Shown: positions 24,201-36,467 of the stretch, one piece after another
Layout of the letters: the number at the start of each line of letters is the position of its first letter
How positions within the stretch are numbered: position 1 is the stretch's first letter
DNA from: Periplaneta americana
Lineage: Eukaryota; Arthropoda; Insecta; Blattodea; Blattidae
Reading direction: 5' to 3'
Assembly (NCBI RefSeq): GCF_040183065.1
Contig: NC_091126.1
Span: forward strand, 139,599,204 to 139,663,203
DNA: 64,000 bases
Position numbers and translations under genes: made by a program
The notes under the pieces: model-generated
Told to the model about the DNA's origin: nothing
The model's database searches: none
Seen by the model: the letters and a program-made list of their open reading frames with translations, nothing else

Positions 24201-27200
24201 CAATTGGCTAAATTGGCGCTTGTCTGGTTTCTGAAATAAGCGATTCAATTAATCTAAACAGCAATAAAAATTAAATACAAACGCTTAGTATAGACTTTCC
24301 AAATATATATTGCCAGTAAAAATAGTCAATAATAAAATCTGTCACTTTGTTGGAAGTCAATTAGTCAAACATTTATGAGCTACACTGTACTATCTTCCCC
24401 TTCACTGACGGTAGAGAGTGTGAGTAGAGGGGAAAGGCCTATCAACCAAACTGAAATAGGGAATAGTTCCTGGAATCAACACAGGTCAATTTACAACAGA
24501 CGGATTGTAGTCTGCATTGCTCCCTGCACGTTTCCCAAGCTGGAGGGCTGACAGTAACAAAACTATACCTGTAGTGCCGAAAGTCTTGTCGGGAAGCTGT
24601 GCAGGACGGTGCATGTCGAAGGCGACTTGCCAGGCAACCATGCGCTCATTGGGATCTGTGCGCGTCATGTTGGTCCATCCGCAGATGCCTCGCTCGAAGG
24701 AACAGTCCTCCGGACGCACCGCCGCGTGGCGTGGCTTCCCTGCAACACAGAAGTCAGTCGTAGATAAACCATTGTACACTGCGTGGCAAAAGTCTCTCCG
24801 CAGTGAATTCAGAGGCGCGTGGGAGAGCTTAATTTGGCAGCACTAAGATAAGGCGAGGGAGCAGCAGCGGTGCGGGTCTTGACCTGCAGTAACTGAATAT
24901 CAGCCTACGTATGTACAACTGAGTGTGGACATTGTGCTTGTAAGAAGTGGTTGTGCTCAAATTAATCACAACGTTATGCGAACGGCTAGGGCTTCGGATT
25001 TCCACGCTGGTAAACCGGGTTCGAATCCAGACGGATCCAACTGGAATTTGTAGTGAAAAAACAGTGTTTGGTGGAAGGGTTCTTTCCCTCCTGAATCCCC
25101 CCATTGCTCCATTACCCTTCATATGATGCTATGTAGTTCGCCTCCCATTATGCGCCAAGGTCGACGCCAATGGCGGCGAAAAGAGCTACAGTGTAATTCT
25201 TTTGTATTGTATTGTATTGTATTGTATTGTATTGTATTGTATTGTATTTATTAACATTCCATGGTATTCATACATGCTTACAGCTAGAATATGGAACAAG
25301 TCAAAAAACTTAATACTATTATAAAATCTTAATTTATAGTCACAGTCTAGATGAAATATATACAGACGAGATTTACAATATAGTCTACTAGTACAACACA
25401 TAGTTTTAGTATCAATTTCATGAAGTGTTATTGAATGTCATGAATTCACCTACAGAATAGAAGGCGTGAGAAATTAGGTACTTCTTTAATTTGGCCCTAA
25501 ATAATTTTATGTTTTGAGTTTCATTTTTTATATCGATAGGGAAAATATTAAATATTTTTACTGCCATATAACGCACTCACTTTTGATAGCACGATAGACT
25601 TGCCGATGGAGTATGAAAGTCATTTTTTGACGTGTATTTATGCTATGAACTGTTGAATTAGTTAAAAAGTTTTCACGATTACATACGAGGAAGACTATTA
25701 ATGAAAAGATATACTGACAAGTCATGGGCATTATTTGTAGTTTTTTGAAAATAGTCCTACACGATTCCCTAGATTTGGCACCTACTATTATTCTAATTAC
25801 TCTTTTTTGTAATAGAAATATATTGTTACTATCTGTGGAATTTCCCCAGAATATTATTCCAAAACTCATTACCGAGTGGAAGTATGCAAAGTATATTATT
25901 TTTAAGGTATTGATATTTACTATCTTTTGCATAGATCTAATAGCAAAACAAGCTGAATTTAGTTTGGGGGTAATTTCTTCAATATGATTTTTCCAATTGA
26001 AGCTATAGTCGGGTGGTCCAGCGATATAGGGAAGACCAGGTAACTTGATACCCTAAGGGTGAAACCTAACCATTTTTCCCCCATTACTACAAATGCTAGT
26101 GGATTATGGTGATTTTCTAGTTTGAAGGTTGAATTTTCTTTTGCCAACTTCGTTTCGAATTTCGATACTGACAAATACTATAAATGGTAGTGATTTTGTA
26201 ACTGGTATGTTGGCAGCTGAGGCAAATATCGACAATATTTGCCGGTACTGGAGTTCCATGAAATTAAAATTTTACTAGATTTCTCAGCCGGTTACTGGAA
26301 GATAGTGAAATTCGAACTTATTAATAATTAATTAACATTAGTATTAATATTAATACATAATAGTTATTTCATGTGTTGCGTTGTGGTTATAATTCAAGAA
26401 TAGTCAGATAAGTACGAATAAATATAATATACTTGGGCGTGATAATGCACGTGGGTAATGGATAGAAATATTATTTCAAATTTTAATGAATTTCTTTCGT
26501 GTTTAGATTTTTATTACTATGTCAAAAAATGAAATAGTGTTGCAGTGACTCCTCCAAGGAAGAAAATGTGTGGCATTCAGAGTACGCTTCAGAAATCTGT
26601 AGTTCACGTGTATAATGAGTTGAAGAAAGAAGATAATGAAGAAGGAATTATGCTAACGGAGACAGCAATTACAACCAGAATAGGAAAATTATTAGGAGTA
26701 AGTATTCTTAAGCATACATTTCAAAGTGGTATTCAGTTTTAGCAGTTTGCATTAATAATTTCATGATTGTGGTCAAACAAAACAAATTTTTAGGTTAGGC
26801 CTAGATCTTTAAACAAGTCAGTGATTTTCATATTGCCAAACTAAATACATTTAAGATACTGTAATACTGCAGTAGGTGATAGCTTAAATACATTTACAAA
26901 TTAGACGAACAAATAATCAAACAGCACGAAAGTAAATTTCCAGTTTTCTCTTTTGGTATTAAATTAACCGTTCAGATCACAATTTACATGCCACATCGGC
27001 CGAATAAAATACAAGTCATATTGTAATTATTAACTTGATATTGCAGCAAATATTACATGAATGTTGGCCTGTTATGGTGCTTAAAAATAATTCAGTTTTA
27101 TATAATAACTATATAACATACTCTATAAAGCATAGGAACGTTGACTCAGGCTGAATAATTTATTCATGACTGGTGTAAGTAATATTAAATATGGTGTTTC

Positions 27201-29079
27201 TTCAGAAAAGCTACCCCACCCAAAGTACTTGTTAAGATATAACACTTGAGAGGACGAGGACGCACTACTGGGAAACTAACCATTTCTCTTCGTCCTGGAC
27301 CTCTCGCATGTTATATTGGTAATTTAATTAGTAACAAGTTTGAGGGAGGGACTACAACAATGCATTAGAATATACAGGTAAGTGTCAAAGGATTTTTGTG
27401 CTGAAAGTATTTGTGGCTGTGCACTAAAACCACGTGTTCATCACTATGTAAATATCACAGAAATCAATTAAACAAAATAAAATTATGCCTTCTTTGGTGT
27501 AGCTTTTCTGGAGAATTACCTAAATATTAGCCTACTTAAACCTATCGTAGACCCAACCTAACATGTTGATCATTTTCTATTCATATAGCTGTAAATGTTG
27601 GTATCATGCATGAATTTTAGAAGTGTTATGTTATTGTTTGTTATTACAGCTTGGCTTTACTACAGCCACGAAAGTGATAAATTCACACAAGGGGACCCCA
27701 CTCGTGACACCAGGAAAACATAGACTACGTAAACATCCAGTGACTGATGCTGATGATTTTACGAAAGATGCAATTGCGAGATTTATTTATGACAAGTTAC
27801 ATAAAGGTAGGGAAGTTACAGGAATTATTGTGTTGATTTATGCAATGTAATTCTGATATTAGTCATAGGCCTATGTATAAAAATATGGCATAATTTTCAT
27901 TTACTGTTACAGGGGAAGTACTAACAGCAGCAAAAGTTCTGGAACATATGAATGATGATTATGAAACATATTTATTTAGAGTATCCTTATCATCAGTGAA
28001 AAAATTTTGAAAGAGATGAAATTTCTATGGAGCAAAGGGGATCCTTATACACATGTATGAGAAAGTGATGTTATTCGTTTTTAAGAGAATATATAAGAAA
28101 TGTGGAGCGTGAGAACCCTAAACCCGTAGTATTCTTGGATGAGACTTGGATTTTTATGAATGGTAAATTTCAATGTATTGTGAGACATTGAGTGATTGAA
28201 TTTTTTACTAACAAATAGGTTAACACTTATGTGGAATATGAAATTGCAATTAATATAGGCTACTAGTAATGAATTCAGGTGGGAACAACATGTTTTGCAA
28301 TTAATAGTTTCATATTATAACTAGAGGTTAGTTATAAAATTCTTGAACGGTTTTCCTGTCTTTAAAATTTTTGTGTCTCTTAGAGTGTCAATGTGAATTG
28401 CTTTTCTCTCTCTGTTTTTTTAAGTAGGATCACCCACTTATTCATGAAATAAACCAGATGAAGTTTCCAGTGACATGAATGGTGTTATTCATAGACCAAC
28501 AAATGAGAGTGGAAGATTAGATGCCAGAACGAAAGGTGGATTTATACTCGGTAAGTTATATTGATTTATATTTTACATAAATTTGGCAAGAGTAATTTTT
28601 TAAATCAGGGTACAAAAATATAAAAATTGGTGACTAAATAAAAACGTGGGAAAGCCTTTCACCAAAGAGGATCTCATGTCATGTTATGTTATGTTTTATT
28701 TTCTTTATTTAAATGCTGTGAATTCATGTGACGTAATTATATGCCCAGGTATAATTTTTATTGCAGGTGCTGATTTAATTTTTTCATGCAATTGAAAGAA
28801 AAGTCAGGACTACCATAGTGCTATGAATAGCCCTGTAGTTAAGAAGTGGGTGCAAACAGTTGTTGACCTGAGAACATTAGGGCAATGCGTTATTGTCATG
28901 GATAGTGCTGCATATCATAGCAGACTTGTGAAAAATCAGCCAACAACAAAATGGAGGAAAGAACAGCTACTGGTGATTGCAACTGAATATAATAGATTTG
29001 TTGTACTAAATGATAAGAGTTGATGGTGTGAAATCACCTTTTGATATTACATTGCAATATTAATTTCCATACTTTACAG

Positions 29080-29122
<43 letters not shown>

Positions 29123-29143
29123 TACTACTACTACTACTACTAT

Positions 29144-29211
<68 letters not shown>

Positions 29212-32200
29212 TTGCAACCGTTTCTCTTATTTCTCATAATTAGGCATACTTATAGATGCTACTTTTTTCTTTCAGGTGAAATTGAATCTACATAAGAATC
29301 CTAAAACAACAGAGCCTTGCCAATTACTGTTCTGAAGCGGCCTTGTCTTATGTGTTGTGTCTATATACAATTAATTCTTTCAGTTTTTTTCCCCTTTAAT
29401 GTAATGAAGTTGTTGGTTGATTGATACCAAGTGTTCAGCAGTTGATGTCATTTGTTATCTTGCACTCCAAAATTTAACCAGATGATTGAAAGCTGTGTAA
29501 AGTTAAACAGTCAAGACAATGATCCATATCTTCATTGAGATTTCAGAAATGGCATGGGGAGATTCTGAAATATCAGTTCTTTGTAAATATTTGAGACAAT
29601 CATGGCCTGTGATAATATGAGTACTGCCACTGTAGATTTTCATAGAAGTTCAGTTATTAAATTAGGTGTATTATTTTTACTATGTATTGTACAGTACTAT
29701 ATTTTTGTTTCGCTTAATTGATGAATTATATATGCTGTAAATTGAATAGTAGACTGTAGGCCTATAGCTTAACTGATGAATTGTATGTGCTGTAAATTAA
29801 ATAGTAGGCTGTATACCACAAGTGATGAATTGTTTATGCTTGTAATGTGAAGTAATTTGCATGATATTTATTATCAGTTTCTGTATATTTCAACTGATTG
29901 AATTGTTTATACTTTTAAATTGAATTAACTTGCTTGCTATGTATTATATTTTATAGCTTAACTGATGAATAATTGTTTAGGTTTGTCAATTTAATAATCT
30001 GAGTGCCATGTACTTCATATTTTTAGTGGAGCCAACAATGTAGCTTAGTCGGTAGACTCGTTGGCCTGCAAATTCAGAGCTGCACTCGAGGGTAGTTTGG
30101 ATCCCCCATTTGGTCTGATTAGTTGGTTTCTTCTGAGGATTTTCCTCCATCGTGGAGCGGATGCCAGATGGCCTATTGCAATTTTTTCATTTGCTTTAGA
30201 ATCATTCCGATTTTTGTTACCACATTGTCATGTACTGATCTTGTTATTCTTTTAACAGTGTGGTAAGATGCAGGTATAGATAACCTTACAGTAATTTTGC
30301 TACCTTTCAGCTACCTCATTACCTCCCACTCCATAAAGTTCATGGATCCACGGAAGTACCAGTCGTCGATGTAATTCGACCATTTTGCTTAAAATATTAA
30401 AACACTGTAAAATATTCAGATTTCATGCTGTTACGTCCAATACTGCAGCAAGAATATCTGATTTTGAATCTGATAGTATGACAGCCTTCTCAGATTTATG
30501 AAGTCGATACTGGAGATTTTGTAAGCTTAAAAGTGTATCTAAATTTTCACTATCAAAATTAGTCAGTGTTTGAAGTTAGTTAGTTAGTGGCGTTTAAAAA
30601 GGGCGCGTCAGCTACTATGGCTATTTGCGCCCTTATCTAAAATCTTTCACTAAACACAAACACAATACAATAACCAGAATGTTTAAAAAACTAAAAAGCG
30701 TTGTCACAGTTAAAATGGGGCAAACAAGTGTTTGAATATAATTCCCTGTAAAAGGGAATATACTGGTATTGTACTATAACACCACTACATCTATGGCTTG
30801 GTAAACAGGATCCATCTATAAAAAATACTGTATGTAGTCACTCACTGACCAGATCATTTATCGTTTCTAATGATTTTTAAAATGTCTGGAGAAGTATCAC
30901 ATTACTTAACATCATCTGTTAAAGTTAACTTATATACTATTCATTTTGAAATAACTTGGGATTGTGTTTTATTAGTAAAGTTTCCCTTAATTGAGCAAGT
31001 TTGAGTTCTCCAAGTAGAGTCAAAAAGTCTGTTGGGATTTTGGCTCAGTTTATTAATATTTCTGGACTGTGATTTTTTGTTCTAGACAACCATATTATCT
31101 GCAAATGATGAGATTATCATAAGATCTATTTCTTTAGTTAGACCATCGACATTAATATTGGAAAATGTATTCCTGAAAACAACAATGTGGGAAGCCCAGA
31201 TGAATCTGTCTCTATTTACATATTTGTGACAATGAATCAAATAATCTAGTCACTGACCCAGTGTAACACTTTATCATGGACACCCTAAGTTTGCAATTTC
31301 TTAAGTGATTTATATCTACAGAGCCATACGATCCTTGAAAATAAATTAAAATTGTTAAGTTGTTTTGTTTTCTGTTTAAAATATCTTTAATATCTTGACT
31401 AAAATTTAAAATCTGTCCATTTGTTGAATGCAATTCTCTAAAGTCAACCCAATAAAATGAAAGTTAGTTACTAGATTCCAGGAACCAATTCAATCTATGA
31501 AATCATCTCTTCCTTAATTTTGGCTATCATACTAGTAAGTGGTATCTGTCGATAACTCGAAAAAATATTAGTTGAATAATTGCTTTTCAAAATTCATGTT
31601 ATGATAGATTTTCTCCAGACAGATGTTGTATTTTAGATGAGATTACAAGATAAAAGTAGTGAGTTTGCTTGTTTGCCAACATGTTTAAGAAAATCAGCAT
31701 GTGTATTGTCTGGACTTGGAGATGTTTTGGGTCTTATGTTATTAAATTAATAGTAATATTCAGTTCTTGATTAAATATTGTTATATAAAGTAGATTGTAG
31801 ATTTAATATTTCTTTCAGTTTTTCCTTAATAGTCTGACGTACACAGATAAAACTAACAACCACACCACCAACTAATCTAATAGAAATTAAAATATAATTA
31901 AATGTAGAAAAAGTAATTAAAATTATAAATACACGTAATAAACCATAACCCCCTAATTTCAACAACATACTATTTTATTCCCTTTTACAGCTTGTAGATA
32001 ATTATTAATTATAGTTATTACTTATTACCATAATATTTATTGAACTTATTGGCTATTTCACTTCGTTTGAAAGATGTTATTGTGTACAAAAAGCATTTAT
32101 TGATGATCGTTTCATGCTGTATGTTGTGTATAAATCTATGATTTCTGGCCATCTGTTCTGTGTAATCCATCTTTTGTATAGAATTAATAAAATATTCTTT

Positions 32201-34456
32201 TGGTAGTAATTATTTTATTAATTGAGTATTTAATTTTCACCAGCTCACATTTCTTGAATCATTTGTTTTTTTCTTATTTAAATTTAGGACACAAGAGCCA
32301 AAAAGAGACTTCACAGTTATGTATCATACATTTTTTCAATGACAGACGTGGAGTTACAGAAATAATAAGTGTAAGTGCAGCATTATTAAGCAATTTACAA
32401 ACAAATGAAATCTTTAAAAAGGTATCTAGAAGTGAAATTACTTATGGCTTTTAAGGACCAAAATTATTTTTGTAAGTTGATTTATTATTATTTCAGTTTT
32501 AGCCTAGTTGTATTATCCATTTCCTTACTAATTTCAAAAGATAATCAGAAGTTCATTCGAATTCCAACCAAAAGTCAATTGGTTATTAATCTACCTTTAG
32601 GAAGTACAGTATATGTACGCTGGAATCTTTGAAGTGAAGTGACAATAATTTAATTGGTCTTGGAACAGATTTGATTCTTGAATATTATATACTATACTTT
32701 GTTGTATATTTACGTCTAGTAACCTATTAATGCTAATACTAATAATAATGTAAAGGAATAAAAGAATAAAACATAGCAATACATTTCTCATTATTATTAT
32801 TCTCATTATTATTTAAACTATTTAGAATAACCTTCCAACATTAAGGTAAAGTACGGTGAGTAAAGAAGTCATTCAGTATATAGGATCGTGATTTTACTAC
32901 ATGTGGTGATATCTGGTAACAGTTGGCAACACTGACAAGGCGGAAATATTTGTTGTTTCGGAACTGAACTTACGTGATCCTCACTATAGTAAGATTTTTT
33001 TCTCCTATATAAGTTATAGTATAGTTTCATTTAGATATTTCTATATTTCTGTAAGATGTTTAACTTACGCGAGGGGGATCAGCGAAGCGCGTAATAGGCT
33101 CTTTATTCACTCAGTCTGACAGGCGCCTAACGCATTTAAAACCAGTAGACGCGAGGTAGGTTACTGAACTTTAGTATAGCATAAAGGGGTTTTTCCTGTC
33201 TAGGAACGCGCTGGTAGCGTTGTTTGAATCTGGCAAACATAGTAGCGTCTGGTGAGCGCGTCACCTTAGTGAGTATTTAAAAGGACGTGAGCCGAGCGTG
33301 TAGCCCCCAGACGATTGCCGGCCTGTGAGCCGAGCGTGTATTTTCGCAGAATATCACCGGCCAGTGAGCCGATCGTGTGTTTCCCCCCCAGACGATTTCC
33401 GTCCTGTGAGCCGAGCGTGTATTTTCTCAGAATATTACCGGCCAGTGAGCCGATCGGGTGTTTGGTCAGAAGACTGCCGGCCAGTGGCGTGTTTACTCAC
33501 TTATATAGTCTACGGCCTGTGAGCCGATCGCGTGAATATTAATAATATCTCCGGCACTTGTTCCGATCGTGTATATCTTATCATTCTCCGTTTTCCAGCC
33601 GATCGAAGTGATAAAGTATAGATTTCGTACTTTTTAGCTTTGTGATATACTCAAAAAGTGACAGCAGGGATTTTAAACTGGCGTTAGACGAGACGCCGAA
33701 ATCACACGGAAGACAACAGCCAGTATTCCGTCGCTTGGACTCAAGCAAGGGACGTGAGCCGAATAAATACACTTAGTGGAAATTTACTCCTTGTTTTCTT
33801 TTCGTGAGAATGACGAATATCACATTCTATCTTACGCCCACAAAACCACAAGGTCCATGAGAAGAGATCTCCTCTACCGGGGGACAAGATCTTCCAGCAT
33901 CCACCGACGTATGACTAAGCTAGTTGACTTCTCCTCTGCCGGCGACGCGACAGAGAGGAAGATAAACAACAACAACGCGTGCCACCAGGTAAACCCGTCG
34001 CAAATGGCGCCCAACGTGGGGCCCGAGAATCAACAATACTAGTGTGGGGCCCGAGAATCAACAATACCACCGAGACAGTGTGGCTACGAGAATAAAGTAA
34101 ACAATACTAGTGTGTGGCTACGAGAATAAAAATAACACCAACGCGTGGCTACGAGAATCAACAATACCACCGAGACGGCGGAACGAGAACGACAGTAGCA
34201 GCAGCAACGTGATTAACATCTGTACAAGACGACCGCGGGGTGGCGAACAACATCTCCACCGAAACAGCGCGACGAGGGTGGAAGCTGCGAGAGTGGCAGG
34301 ATCATCACGGCCAAGCGGGACGAGCAGGGTCGACGCTACATCGAGGAGTAAGACAACGTGGATGGTAATATTTTGGAGGGTTATACATGTAGGAACTTTC
34401 TTTGTGTGTAGGGAGGATAACATTTATTAACGCATAATTCTGTGTAGGGTTATATG

Positions 34457-34541
<85 letters not shown>

Positions 34542-36436
34542 ATAATATTTTGGAGGGGATTGTTATTGTGTGATCTGTATATAGGTTATGGCATATCCAG
34601 ATGTTATTAAGGAATAGGAGAATTGAGACCGAATGGACGGAGAGTGAGAGGAAAATAATAAGTAGAGAGAATAGGGGGATGGATAACGTAGGAGACAGCG
34701 AAATGGAGGGAAGATTAGAATTGGAGAGCAGTATGGGGGACGACGAGATCATAGGAAATAGCGAAGAAACCCAGCAATGTAGCGAGAAGGAAAAGGGAGA
34801 AGAAGGGATGATGCTAGGACCGCTAGGAATTTTAATGAAACATATTACGGAACAAATGAAAAAAATGGATGAAAGATTAGGTCAGAGTACGGAACAAATG
34901 AAAAAAATGGATGAAAGATTAGGTGAAAGTACTGAGCAAGCGAAGCAAATGTCAGAACAATTTAAGCAAAATTTTGAACAAATGAAACAGGATAATTCAG
35001 AACAATTTAAGCAAAATTTTGAACAAATGAAACAGGATACTTCAGAGCAAATGAAACAGAGATTGAGAAAAATGGATGAAAGATTACGTCAGGGTACCGA
35101 GCAGGCAAGGCAAATCTCCGAACAAATAAAGCAAATAGATGAGAGGCTAGGCCAAAAGACCGACAGCTGATGAGGCAGATGGACCACAAACTATCAGAAA
35201 TGGAGAGTAGGATGGGAGAAAATTCCAGAGAGATTAGGAAACAGGTGAACCAGCTGATAGAGAGTCGTATAGAAAACTTGGAGGAGAGGATAGCAGACAA
35301 TAATACGGAAATAGAGTCAACTAGGCGTCGTAGTAGATAAGATGGCAGAGAACATGAGAGAGCTAGAGGAGAAGGTGAGGAACAGCACAATTGCTGAGAA
35401 CGAAAAGACGAGGTCGGCCATAGTAGGGACGGTAGATGAGAGGTTACAAGGGATGGACCGAGAGAGGGAGGCGATTAATCGAGTAGTGAGAGACCAGGGA
35501 AAGGAAGATAGAGAACGCCTAGAGAGTTTAGAATCAAGATGGAATTCGATGCAAGATAGGATCCATGGAGTCACTGTCGATAATTCAATTAGCGAACCGA
35601 GCGTGAGCGGAACGCCTAGCGGGAGCAGTAGTATGGGGTTAGGAAATATAGTAGGAGGTAGTAACATAAGTAATTATGTGGTCGGAGAGAACCAAGACCC
35701 CCGAAATCAGGAACAATGTAATCTAAATATTGTAAACGAGAGGTCATCTTTAGGTCGCCCACAGTATCCCACGCATATCATTAATGAAATTGGTTATCCC
35801 GTATTTGATGAGGTGGAATTCTCAAACCCTCACTGTTATATCCGCGAATTGGAAACGTATTTTCACGTGAAAAGGGTACCAGAGGAACTAAAAATGACCG
35901 TCGTGAGAAAAAGTCTGAGAGGACGGCCACTTAATTGGGTTCTCGTAGCGTTAGACGCACAGTTAGTTATGGAATATTCAAAACAAAGTTCTCTGACCGG
36001 TATTGGGGGCAGAGGCAACAGCAGAAAATTAGAAAAGAAATCAATGACAGCAGGTTTGATGCTAAGAAAGGCATATCGATGATTGATTACTTTATGGAGC
36101 TTGTCAAAAAGGGAAAGAGTCTAAATCCACCAATGCCAGATTTTGAATTGATACAAACTATCATATCCCATTACCCGGAAAATATCAGGTATAATTTGAT
36201 TATCGCGGGACCACAAGATTTTGGGGAGACGATTGACCTCCTGACCGCGCTAGACAGTTCTGATATGACACACAATGGAGGCGAAAGTTATGACGCAACT
36301 AATTGTGCAGAGAAGAGAATAAAGGGTTATTCCAGCGTCTCGAAGGCAGAGAGAGGGGCACATGGCGCCCTCTCACCACCTCGAGGGAACATGAATGTAA
36401 ATAGTTGGGCAGCTGACAGACAACCAGGCTATGGGT

Positions 36437-36467
<31 letters not shown>

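Larger units (their letters stand above)
13311..24568 (-). other. MAM gene intron, 11.3 kb
   Basis: Holds a minisatellite, LINE and mariner fragments, a near-complete LINE, a hAT remnant, a SINE, a Penelope-like element and an inverted-repeat DNA element. The stretches 13870-14120, 19815-20380, 21790-22255 and 24245-24560 show nothing I recognise. Confidence 0.8.

Noticed and set aside
29034..29295. Long poly-Leu and poly-Ser/Asn reading frames on both strands
   Set aside because: They are translations of the ATT/ACT triplet microsatellite.
32200..32640. Possible host exon (acceptor-like TTTAAATTTAG before GACACAAGAGCC)
   Set aside because: No domain, no matching downstream exon, and the strand is opposite to the MAM gene.
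33315..33542. Paired plus-strand ORFs (and their copies at 41277-41504) in the LTRs
   Set aside because: They translate the GTGAGCCGA minisatellite; identical duplication reflects LTR identity, not a conserved protein.
34450..34752. Minus-strand ORF ending in Ile-Tyr repeats
   Set aside because: Caused by the (TA)n(TG)n microsatellite and antisense of gag.
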